Positions 9,871 through 19,254 of a DNA stretch of 64,000 nt are shown here, piece after piece. Origin of the DNA: Sorghum bicolor (lineage: Eukaryota > Streptophyta > Magnoliopsida > Poales > Poaceae); assembly GCF_000003195.3 (NCBI RefSeq), contig NC_012879.2, positions 22,602,844 to 22,666,843 of the forward strand, read 5' to 3'. The position numbers and the translations under genes were made by a program. The notes below the pieces were generated by a model. That model made no database searches and was not told the DNA's origin. It saw only the letters and a list, made by a program, of their open reading frames with translations. Every line of letters begins with the position of its first letter. Position 1 is the stretch's first letter.

Positions 9871-12455
9871 TGTAACACCCTAAATTTTGTTCTTTTAGAA
9901 ATAGATGAAAAATAATTTAATTTTGAATTGTTGTGCTCATAAAACATAGGGGAATAATATTTTTCAGTAAATTAAAACTTATCATAGGGTTTAGTAACAT
10001 GTATGTGCACTCATGCTGGAGCATTTATATTTTTGTACTGTGTAACTTTGAGTAAAGTTCAAAAGTATTTCAAAACTGATTTTTTTAAAAGGGACTTGAA
10101 ATGGCTTTGGAATAAAAGAAAGGAAAATAGAAAAAAAAAAAAAACAACAAAACCTTTCTCCTCTTCCCCCACTCATTCTGGCCCGAAGGCCCAGCACTTC
10201 CCTTTCTCCCCTCGCGCGGCCCAGCTCGCGGCGCGGCCCAGTGTCGCCCCAGCCCAACCGCGCCTCCCTTCCCCTCTTCTCTCTCTGACCAGCGGGCCCC
10301 ATTCTTTCCCTCGCTGACGGGTAGGACCCACCGGGCAGCGCCCGTCTTCTTCCTCCCAACCGTATGGAGACCGGACTCTCCCCAGGAAAGGAATCCGTCC
10401 CGGTGATCCGATTCCCTCCCGTTTCGGCTTGTTCCCCACGTCTATGCTCCTATAAAGCTTCAAGACCCTTCCCCGACCCCCTTTTTCCCATCCCCGTAGA
10501 CGCAGTTGCCCTAGCCCGCGTTTTGGATCTCGCCGAGGAGCATCACTCGCCCGCCGCCGTGGCCTTCACCCTCGGTTGCGCCAAGGTCGTCAACAATCGT
10601 GTGCCGAGCTCCGCAACGACTTGACGAAGGTGCTGAGACCATCCTCTTAACCTCTACCGCGCTATAGCGTTCTCACCACGCTGCCGAACGTGTACAGGGT
10701 GTCGTCGTCCGCCGCTCCCCGTGGTCGGCCCTCTCCAAGCCCTTCTAGCCGGTGTTTCTGTCCCAGGTGAGTTAGCACGAAGCTCCGCTTTGACCCCATG
10801 CCCTCGGTTGGTTGAATGGTGCTCGGAGTCGCCCAAACCGTGAACTCCGGCGAGGCCTCCAATGGCGCCGCCGTGGAGGAGCCTGCTCCGGCGAGGAGGC
10901 CGGCCAACTCTTCCCCACACGCGATCTTAACCGTCCTTTCGAGATCTGATGGCCGAAATTAAAACATACCGTTTCGGCTGTGAAATTGGTTAAAGAGTCC
11001 CTGAAAGTTTTATGAATCAAACCCGCAGTCCTTCACGCGTTTGGCAAAATACGCTTTGCTGTTTTGAAAACGTAAAGCAACTCGGTTTAATACGAAATAC
11101 GTTTTCTGAATTTACAAGTTTGCCACTGAAACTGTTTTGGTCATAAAATGCTCATTTTAACTCCGTTTTTGTCCATCCAAATTGCGTTAGGTTCGTATTT
11201 ACGAGCTCTACATGTTAAAACTATTTATTCTCTGTTTTGAAACTTTTTAATTTCCTGGTTCTATTTAATTAATTATTTCTCTATAGGAAACCTTAGACAA
11301 TTCATATCTTTCACATTTTAACTCCATTTTTCGTGATCTTTACGTCTGTGAGATCGTAGCGATGTGTAAAATCATTTTACAGACTCTCTATACTGTTTTT
11401 ATATGATTGGTGTACTGTTCTAATTGTAGTCTTGTTTGCTTCGTGTATGTTTTCTTCGATTGTTTGTGTGATCGATGATCGAGATTAGACGATAAGCAAT
11501 TCGTGGTGAACAAGAGCGCTTCAGTGATCAAGATCAGCAGGATCAGCAAGAGCATTTGGATCAAGGCAAGTATAGCATTTGGATTTTATTTCTGTGACCA
11601 TGATCCTGTGACTAGATTAATGTTAAGTAATAAATGATAAAAATGACTTTTTAGCCACTTGATGATTTATCTGTAAGTGATAACCGGGACAACAGTGCAA
11701 CCATGAGGGCTATAATGGCTCTGGCTTTAGTTAAGTATGAGTAACTTTTCTAGCTCGTTAGCGGTTACCCGTTGTGGCGCGATTGGGGAATAGCAGACCG
11801 TGGATTCCTGCGGGTGAATCACATGGACTGACTAATGAAACCAAGCGGCCCTAACTTGTTAGACGAACCTTTGAAAGACTTCATAGTGATCCCTGCCGAC
11901 CTCCCTAGGAAGGGGGTTAAGAGACTAGCTACCTCGGGCGAAAGGGTAAATCATGACTCATGGGTAAAGATGTGCAACCTCTGCAGAGGGTTAAAAACTA
12001 GTATACTAGCCGAGCTCACGGTCAGGAGCGGCCTTGGGGATTCTTGCTGCGACGATAATGATTCCTATGTGTTAAATATGCTCATTATTTATTATTTAAT
12101 GCTTTACATTATTTATGTCATATTGATCATGAGATTGTGAGAGCTATACAATCTAGCTGCTATATTTGTGGAGTTCGACATGGACTCACTCTTGCTATTT
12201 CCCCCAAACCTCAGGAGAAGTTTAGGCTTGTGATCAACCAGTCAGTTGGATCCTGTAGAGTGAAGTTAATACCCGAAGTTGGAGTTGCGTATCCGCTGTT
12301 TGATACTAAAGGTTATCTCTCTTATACTATGCACGTTATATAATTTATGCATTGTCTTTTGATATTACCCCTTATTTGTAGCTATATGTGAGATTTGACT
12401 ACTAAAACTCATATATAGTGTATATCTGGTTTTGTCCTTAAAATCGGGTATTACA
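9871..12455 (+). repeat. Element A left (5') LTR
   Basis: 2,585 bp, TGTAACACCC to GTATTACA. It is GC-rich in the first third (10180-10920), then AT-rich. It contains a TATA-like box CTATAAAG near 10450. The block 11672-11740 (ACCGGGACAACAGTGCAACC onward) is shared with the truncated LTR at 22485-24792. The open frames in it are duplicated in the right LTR and are not genes. Confidence 0.93.
10450..10457 (+). promoter_or_regulatory. TATA-like box in the element A LTR
   Basis: CTATAAAG after a GC-rich stretch, followed by a C-rich leader. It is the likely transcription start region of the 5' LTR, with the same site at about 16162 in the right LTR. Confidence 0.5.
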
Positions 12456-12458
12456 AAG

Positions 12459-12474
12459 TGGTATCAGAGCAATG
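12459..12474 (+). promoter_or_regulatory. Primer-binding site of element A (initiator tRNA-Met)
   Basis: TGGTATCAGAGCAATG begins three bases after the LTR end and is complementary to the 3' end of initiator tRNA-Met. Confidence 0.9.
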
Positions 12475-12649
12475 CTGACTGTAGGACGCAAGCCTAGTTA
12501 GAACTGGACGTTTTGGCATGCTTCTATCTTTGCTTACTTCTTGCTTTTCGCCTTGACCTTGATAGTTGCTAAAAGTTATGCTTACCTCTTGCCTAGTTCT
12601 TTTATAAAATCTTGTCTCTATTCTAAATCCTCTCTCTTTGTCTCTTTAG

Positions 12650-13411
12650 ATGGATCATAACGAGGAGACCTTTGACAAGAAGGAACGAAAGCACCCAGAT
12701 TTTCCAACCGTAAAAGCATTCGACATGGAGAAGCTTCTAGCCATGCAAACACAAGTAGTGGAAGGAATAACTCAGAATAAGAACTCTCAACAACGTATCT
12801 CAGGACCCGTGAGGAGACAAGTAGCAGAAGCTTGGAAAAATATGAGAAATCATGGAAGCGTTGGGAGTAATACATCAGGATATCAGGATCAATGCCACTG
12901 TTGTGAGCATTATGGTCTTCCTTGTCTTCGGAATATGTCATCTAAGAAGGAAGTTAAGACAAAACCAACCTGTGTGACTAATGAGGATAAGAAGAGGAAG
13001 GCAAAAGCACTAGAGCCGAGATTGGGAAGTGATCAACACCCAAATCCCAAGATGTCACATGTAGCTTCAAATTCTCGTCAGGAAAACTCAAACCTTGGAG
13101 ATGAACAAATTCCCCAAGCTAATCCCACTGCTCATGAGGTATGCATAGATGGGTGGACAATTACTTATAGAGAGTTTCAACCTCGGAGGATCAAGCAATG
13201 TAGAAAGAAATCTAACCAGGCAAAGATAAACCATCAGAGTATGCAAGTTGATAACACACCGAACAACACTTCAGTGGAAAATAACATCACAGAGAAACCA
13301 GCTAAGAGAAGGTGTTATCACTGCCAACAAGAAGGACATTATATAAGCTCTTGTCCACAAAAGAAGCAACAGATGCATCGTGAAGATAACCACACTAAGT
13401 CTAAGATATAG
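12650..13411 (+). CDS. Element A gag-like protein with zinc knuckle and unfamiliar conserved motifs
   Basis: Uninterrupted frame of 253 residues, starting at the first ATG after the leader. The C-terminal CCHC zinc knuckle (C222-x2-C225-x4-H230-x4-C235) marks it as a nucleocapsid-like RNA-binding protein. Two further blocks are conserved with element B: a cysteine cluster CHCCEHYGLPC (82-92) and DGWTITYREFQPR (167-179), together with EAWKNM (60-65). The middle is lysine-rich and polar. I see no typical retrotransposon capsid core, so the protein is either a shortened gag or a distinct one. The intact frame and young LTRs suggest it may still be expressed. The protease is not fused: a stop and 1.26 kb separate them. 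Confidence 0.75.
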   Translation: MDHNEETFDKKERKHPDFPTVKAFDMEKLLAMQTQVVEGITQNKNSQQRISGPVRRQVAEAWKNMRNHGSVGSNTSGYQDQCHCCEHYGLPCLRNMSSKKEVKTKPTCVTNEDKKRKAKALEPRLGSDQHPNPKMSHVASNSRQENSNLGDEQIPQANPTAHEVCIDGWTITYREFQPRRIKQCRKKSNQAKINHQSMQVDNTPNNTSVENNITEKPAKRRCYHCQQEGHYISSCPQKKQQMHREDNHTKSKI

Positions 13412-14675
13412 GTGTCCGTGTCCCCTGGTGTAATAAAAACGCTAGTAGCGAAAGTTGAGTTTGTGTGCCTTGTGAACCTTTAATGCTTAATTGCTTGTTA
13501 TTATGTTTATGTTTGATTTGGATCTTTGTAATGAGTGTAATGATTTTGTGAAGTTCTTCACAATTTCATTTAGTTTATAGAACTAAGGCATACGGAGTAA
13601 TGACATAAGTAGTTGGGTTTGGTTATATCCTGTTTCTGTCTTTTGCTGATTTCTGGAGCAGTTTGCAATAATGCTGGTGTATCTAAAGGTCCGATCATGC
13701 AAAGTTTATCAAATGTTTCTGGGTACAACTAGACTTCAAGATCTTTCTCAGACCGCAAGAATCAACCTCATGGCTGTTATGGTTTGGAAGTTACAAAAAT
13801 CACAACATGATACAACTATGCTGTCAAGAACCTGGACCAGTTCCGGTTGCTTACTATTTTAGACATATATAACTATAGAATTTGGAAGAGTATTCTATAG
13901 AAAAGTTGTAGATAATTTTCTATTCTTTCCAACGGTATAAGCTGGAACTTAATTGGATAGGTAGAACCTGAGATATGATATTTACAATTGGATGTTTCTG
14001 TTCTGTTTCAAAATCTGGATAGATCTGGCAATTCCTATTCTCAGCCAAGCTTAAAGACAGAATCTGGGGAAAAGTTGTATACGAAAGTTGTAAAGGATTT
14101 CATAAGCTTTTCAACAATGTAAGGATCATCCCCATATGAGTTAAGTAGCTCGAGGTATAATTTCTGGAATTTACTGCATCCTTGCTGAGATATTATCAGG
14201 AAGGACATTATGTTTGGCTGTTTTACCTGAGCCTAAATACAGAACCTAAGGACGTCTTCTACAGGAAAGTTGTAGGGAATTTCATAATCTTTCTAACGGT
14301 ATAAGCTACAACTCTATTGGATTAGCAGAATGGGAGTTATACCTGTTTTTCTATGCTGGTGTTTTTCATATCGCGGGAAAATTTCAGGATACATGTTTGT
14401 TCTCTTGCACAGAAGCTCTTTGGGATGTCATAAGTTCTCAATGTTAGTTAACTTGTCTGGAAAACATGCTAGCTACCTTTCTTGTGTCCCCTAGATGACC
14501 TTTTTTTAAGGGGGGGTAGTACCTTGATATCGAGGGTGATGCATTATAAGACTAGCTTGGAGTGATAATTGTCTTCTAAGATATTCTATGGTTATGATCA
14601 TCTATCCTTGCCGTGTTACTGACGTTGGTCACTTGATGACAGGGAGTGTAGTGTCCCAAGAATCCGGAGCACAAT
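13412..14675 (+). other. Element A spacer with degenerate direct repeats
   Basis: No protein is recognisable. Three diverged copies of a block containing GAAAGTTGTAG, then TTTC(A)TAATCTTTC-like and CAACGGTATAAGCT-like text, lie near 13889-13980, 14067-14170 and 14258-14350, about 180 bp apart. Element B lacks this spacer, with knuckle and protease adjacent in one frame. The spacer was therefore either gained by A or lost by B. Confidence 0.7.
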
Positions 14676-15332
14676 ATGACACCTCTCATGGATAGGTGGG
14701 AAGATTATGATCATCTTGCCTTTGAAGAAAGATGCTATGAGTATGACAAAGCTGAGTGTTATCAAAATAATATTGAGGAGCAAGTTGACAATGAATCAAA
14801 TCAAAATCCACAACGACGGAAGCGTAAAAGGAAAGCTCGTAAGAAGCCTGCTCTCGGAAATAAAGTACAGCGAAATTATATCAACGGAAGACTGAACAAT
14901 GTGGATATGCATAACATTCAAGGAGCCACCAAAGTGGTGGGAGGCTATATTCAAGTGGACTCAGTACTAGTTTTTGCTCTGTTTGACCGAAGTGCTTCAC
15001 ATTCTTTCATATCCGCCGACTTGGTAAAGACAATCGAACGGGTGAAGTGTCCGACGAGAAAGCCTTTGTTAGTTCAAACCCCAATGGGAGAAATACAGGC
15101 AGATCAGGTTTGCTCAAATATCAATCTTGTCATAAAGAAGGAAAACTTCACTGTAAACCTCATTGTGCTAGAATCACTCAATATTCCTTTGGTTCTTGGC
15201 AATGGATGGTTATGTGCACACAAGGCAGTGATCTATGCTACCCAGTGGAAAATATTCTTAACTGCACCATCAGGGAAAAGAATTGAGTATCAAGGTGGTC
15301 CACTCCTACCTGAGGAGGCATACCCATGCTAA
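14676..15332 (+). CDS. Element A retropepsin-like frame with altered active site
   Basis: Frame of 218 residues. The first 60 are charged with a basic run (RRKRKRKARKK, about 47-57). RNYINGRLNNVD then leads into a retropepsin fold: ALFDRSASHSFIS around D104, and the flap-following VLGNGWL (173-179), equivalent to the family's ILGMDWL. The catalytic triplet D-S/T-G is D-R-S here, so the usual glycine is missing and activity is doubtful. Element B shows D-S-S at the same place. The frame is open with no internal stop. The first ATG may not be the true start, since gag and protease are normally made as a fusion. Confidence 0.7.
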   Translation: MTPLMDRWEDYDHLAFEERCYEYDKAECYQNNIEEQVDNESNQNPQRRKRKRKARKKPALGNKVQRNYINGRLNNVDMHNIQGATKVVGGYIQVDSVLVFALFDRSASHSFISADLVKTIERVKCPTRKPLLVQTPMGEIQADQVCSNINLVIKKENFTVNLIVLESLNIPLVLGNGWLCAHKAVIYATQWKIFLTAPSGKRIEYQGGPLLPEEAYPC

Positions 15333-15558
15333 GTTATCATGTCGTTGAGTTGTATAAGTCAAAAAGTTGGTAGACAAGATGGATTTTAATCAGCTATGAA
15401 TAATAGACATTTTATGGAAGTTTTGTTTACAAGTTGTGATCCCCGAGACATAAGTGATTACATTGGAATACAAGTTGTGAAGTTGAATTAGATATCAAGA
15501 TCTTGTTCTTGTTTCTCTTTTGGAATCCGTGTCTCTTCCGAATCTCGAGGACGAGATT
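15333..15558 (+). other. Element A tail before the polypurine tract
   Basis: AT-rich non-coding DNA where RT, RNase H and integrase would be expected in a complete element. None is present. Near its end is TCTCGAGGACGAGATTCA, also seen (as TCTCGGGACGAGATTTA) in element B. Confidence 0.75.
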
Positions 15559-15578
15559 CATTTTAAGGGGGGTAGATT
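15559..15578 (+). promoter_or_regulatory. Polypurine tract of element A
   Basis: TTTTAAGGGGGGTAGATT directly before the right LTR. Same position and similar sequence as in element B (AAGTGGGGTAGATC, minus strand). Confidence 0.85.
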
Positions 15579-18167
15579 TGTAACACCCTAAATTTTGTTC
15601 TTTTAGAAATAGATGAAAAATAATTTAATTTTGAATTGTTGTGCTCATAAAACATAGGGGAATAATATTTTTCAGTAAATTAAAACTTATCATAGGGTTT
15701 AGTAACATGTATGTGCACTCATGCTGGAGCATTTATATTTTTGTACTGTGTAACTTTGAGTAAAGTTCAAAAGTATTTCAAAACTGATTTTTTTAAAAGG
15801 GACTTGAAATGGCTTTGGAATAAAAGAAAGGAAAATAGAAAAAAAAAAAAAAAAAACAACAAAACCTTTCTCCTCTTCCCCCACTCATTCTGGCCCGAAG
15901 GCCCAGCACTTCCCTTTCTCCCCTCGCGCGGCCCAGCTCGCGGCGCGGCCCAGTGTCGCCCCAGCCCAACCGCGCCTCCCTTCCCCTCTTCTCTCTCTGA
16001 CCAGCGGGCCCCATTCTTTCCCTCGCTGACGGGTAGGACCCACCGGGCAGCGCCCGTCTTCTTCCTCCCAACCGTATGGAGACCGGACTCTCCCCAGGAA
16101 AGGAATCCGTCCCGGTGATCCGATTCCCTCCCGTTTCGGCTTGTTCCCCACGTCTATGCTCCTATAAAGCTTCAAGACCCTTCCCCGACCCCCTTTTTCC
16201 CATCCCCGTAGACGCAGTTGCCCTAGCCCGCGTTTTGGATCTCGCCGAGGAGCATCACTCGCCCGCCGCCGTGGCCTTCACCCTCGGTTGCGCCAAGGTC
16301 GTCAACAATCGTGTGCCGAGCTCCGCAACGACTTGACGAAGGTGCTGAGACCATCCTCTTAACCTCTACCGCGCTATAGCGTTCTCACCACGCTGCCGAA
16401 CGTGTACAGGGTGTCGTCGTCCGCCGCTCCCCGTGGTCGGCCCTCTCCAAGCCCTTCTAGCCGGTGTTTCTGTCCCAGGTGAGTTAGCACGAAGCTCCGC
16501 TTTGACCCCATGCCCTCGGTTGGTTGAATGGTGCTCGGAGTCGCCCAAACCGTGAACTCCGGCGAGGCCTCCAATGGCGCCGCCGTGGAGGAGCCTGCTC
16601 CGGCGAGGAGGCCGGCCAACTCTTCCCCACACGCGATCTTAACCGTCCTTTCGAGATCTGATGGCCGAAATTAAAACATACCGTTTCGGCTGTGAAATTG
16701 GTTAAAGAGTCCCTGAAAGTTTTATGAATCAAACCCGCAGTCCTTCACGCGTTTGGCAAAATACGCTTTGCTGTTTTGAAAACGTAAAGCAACTCGGTTT
16801 AATACGAAATACGTTTTCTGAATTTACAAGTTTGCCACTGAAACTGTTTTGGTCATAAAATGCTCATTTTAACTCCGTTTTTGTCCATCCAAATTGCGTT
16901 AGGTTCGTATTTACGAGCTCTACATGTTAAAACTATTTATTCTCTGTTTTGAAACTTTTTAATTTCCTGGTTCTATTTAATTAATTATTTCTCTATAGGA
17001 AACCTTAGACAATTCATATCTTTCACATTTTAACTCCATTTTTCGTGATCTTTACGTCTGTGAGATCGTAGCGATGTGTAAAATCATTTTACAGACTCTC
17101 TATACTGTTTTTATATGATTGGTGTACTGTTCTAATTGTAGTCTTGTTTGCTTCGTGTATGTTTTCTTCGATTGTTTGTGTGATCGATGATCGAGATTAG
17201 ACGATAAGCAATTCGTGGTGAACAAGAGCGCTTCAGTGATCAAGATCAGCAGGATCAGCAAGAGCATTTGGATCAAGGCAAGTATAGCATTTGGATTTTA
17301 TTTCTGTGACCATGATCCTGTGACTAGATTAATGTTAAGTAATAAATGATAAAAATGACTTTTTAGCCACTTGATGATTTATCTGTAAGTGATAACCGGG
17401 ACAACAGTGCAACCATGAGGGCTATAATGGCTCTGGCTTTAGTTAAGTATGAGTAACTTTTCTAGCTCGTTAGCGGTTACCCGTTGTGGCGCAATTGGGG
17501 AATAGCAGACCGTGGATTCCTGCGGGTGAATCACACGGACTGACTAATGAAACCAAGCGGCCCTAACTTGTTAGACGAACCTTTGAAAGACTTCATAGTG
17601 ATCCCTGCCGACCTCCCTAGGAAGGGGGTTAAGAGACTAGCTACCTCGGGCGAAAGGGTAAATCATGACTCATGGGTAAAGATGTGCAACCTCTGCAGAG
17701 GGTTAAAAACTAGTATACTAGCCGAGCTCACGGTCAGGAGCGGCCTTGGGGATTCTTGCTGCGACGATAATGATTCCTATGTGTTAAATATGCTCATTAT
17801 TTATTATTTAATGCTTTACATTATTTATGTCACATTGATCATGAGATTGTGAGAGCTATACAATCTAGCTGCTATATTTGTGGAGTTCGACATGGACTCA
17901 CTCTTGCTATTTCCCCCAAACCTCAGGAGAAGTTTAGGCTTGTGATCAACCAGTCAGTTGGATCCTGTAGAGTGAAGTTAATACCCGAAGTTGGAGTTGC
18001 GTATCCGCTGTTTGATACTAAAGGTTATCTCTCTTATACTATGCACGTTATATAATTTATGCATTGTCTTTTGATATTACCCCTTATTTGTAGCTATATG
18101 TGAGATTTGACTACTAAAACTCATATATAGTGTATATCTGGTTTTGTCCTTAAAATCGGGTATTACA
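15579..18167 (+). repeat. Element A right (3') LTR
   Basis: 2,589 bp, nearly identical to 9871-12455. Differences seen by eye are a longer poly-A run near 15841, CGCAATTGG versus CGCGATTGG, CACACGG versus CACATGG, and GTCACATTG versus GTCATATTG. Confidence 0.93.
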
Positions 18168-18195
18168 ACAGTCAATACTGCACTTGACCGCATCT

Positions 18196-18480
18196 AGTGG
18201 AAACACGGAGGAGGATTCGGGAGGGGGCGCCGAGGAGGATTCGTCGAGGAGGCGGGCGCCGAGGAGGATTCGGGAGCGGGACGCCGAGGAGGATTTGGGA
18301 GCGGGCTCTGCGTGGAGGAGGATCTGGGAGGGGGCGACGAGGAGAATTCGTCGAGGAGGCGGGCGCTTTCCTTTTTTTGTGCAGAAGAGAGAGTCGGGCG
18401 GTGCGGAAGAGAGAGCCGGGTGGAGGCGGGCACTTTACATTTTTTGTGCGGAAGGGCGGAACGCGCGTCGCAGGAGGCAG
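18196..18480 (-). repeat. GC-rich tandem repeats in the Helitron 5' part
   Basis: About five imperfect copies of a 25-30 bp unit containing GAGGAGGATTCGGGAG lie in 18200-18365. They are followed by two copies of a roughly 60-bp unit with GAGGCGGGCGCTTTCC and TTTTTTGTGCRGAAG. Overlapping open frames on both strands are repeat translations, not genes. Confidence 0.75.
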
Positions 18481-18569
18481 GACGAAAACGCGATGGACGA
18501 ATGTCGCACCAAAAGGTTGTCCATCTTTTAGTCTTTTTAGTTGTAGGAGATATAGTATAAGTATAAAGA

Positions 18570-19254
18570 TAGATAGAAATACTTAGCGAGATAAATGGGG
18601 GTGCTCTCCCCCAAGCTGAATTTTGACGTAATTTCTTCTGATGTAGCTAGCAGGTGGCAGAGGTGTATTTGAAAGTCGACAGTATCTTGACAGCAATTAG
18701 ATTGTCCTCCGTCTACTAGTCTTCTTGATTCTTGAATTCTGTGGAGCTCAAATAGACAACAAAGCTTTGTGGAACTGATTAAGTGTTAGCATGAATATCT
18801 AGCCTTTATCATGTTGAGACTCCTAAATAAATATTACTCCCTATTTTTATGTTTTCGTTTTATAAAGCAGAAAAGAAATATTTATTTTATTTTATGCCAC
18901 CACAATGAATGTACTTATGGGTTTTATGCCACTCGTATAAAGGCTTACTATTTTTTAACATTTTTATTTTCATTTAGGATAGTATTAACATAATTAACTA
19001 AGTAAACTGTTTGAAATAATTGAAAGGGAAAAGATAACTACCAAGTTTACCTCTTGGCAAGGCGTTCGGTTTTTTTATGTCCTCCGACCGGGACTCTCCA
19101 TTTTCTCAATTGTCCTGGGATTCGTTGGGTGGCGTAGTCGGTACTTTCGGCGGTGCCTCCTCTTCAAGTATAGTTATCTTCTCTTTCCATACCTGACTCG
19201 GTGCTACGGTCTCCTCTGAAAAATTCTGTTTAAACTGTATGTCTTCTGACCTTA
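18570..19254 (-). other. Gypsy-1 non-coding interior right of the Helitron
   Basis: AT-rich Gypsy-1 sequence. It contains AGCTTGGGGGAGAGCACC (minus strand, about 18601-18618), a purine-rich motif also found in Gypsy-2 at about 45788-45800. No protein is recognisable. The minus-strand frame toward 19060 is a proline-rich extension of the protease frame. Confidence 0.6.

Larger units (their letters stand above)
9871..18167 (+). mobile_element. Element A: recent non-autonomous LTR retrotransposon (gag-like and protease only)
   Basis: Flanked by perfect ACAGT duplications (9866-9870 and 18168-18172). Both LTRs start TGTAACACCC and end GGGTATTACA. The interior holds a primer site for initiator tRNA-Met (12459-12474), a gag-like gene (12650-13411), a spacer, a degenerate protease frame (14676-15332) and a polypurine tract. 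RT, RNase H and integrase are missing. By eye the LTRs differ at three bases and in one poly-A run over about 2.59 kb, so the insertion is very young. Primer site and polypurine context resemble the Tekay/Del type of chromovirus. It is related to element B (33047-45061). Confidence 0.92.
8431..18569 (-). mobile_element. Helitron with captured gene fragments, interrupted by element A
   Basis: The minus-strand 3' end shows the Helitron signature: hairpin CCCGT-AGCAACGC-ACGGG, a short spacer, then CTAG (8431-8434) followed by a host T. The 5' end is placed at TCTTTATACTTATAC (right edge 18569), preceded by a host A, as expected for insertion between A and T. A second TC four bases further right is an alternative. 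Without element A the Helitron is about 1.84 kb. It encodes no RepHel helicase and so is non-autonomous. It carries Ulp1-like exons on its own sense strand and a GC-rich tandem region. It sits in the non-coding part of Gypsy-1. Confidence 0.75.

Noticed and set aside
10003..11020. Many overlapping open frames on both strands in the GC-rich part of the element A LTR (repeated at 15711-16732)
   Set aside because: They occur in duplicate in the two LTRs, overlap on both strands and resemble no protein; GC-rich sequence lacks stops by chance.
12459..12474. tRNA gene candidates at the primer-binding sites
   Set aside because: Only the 3' complement of tRNA-Met or tRNA-Asp is present; there is no cloverleaf.
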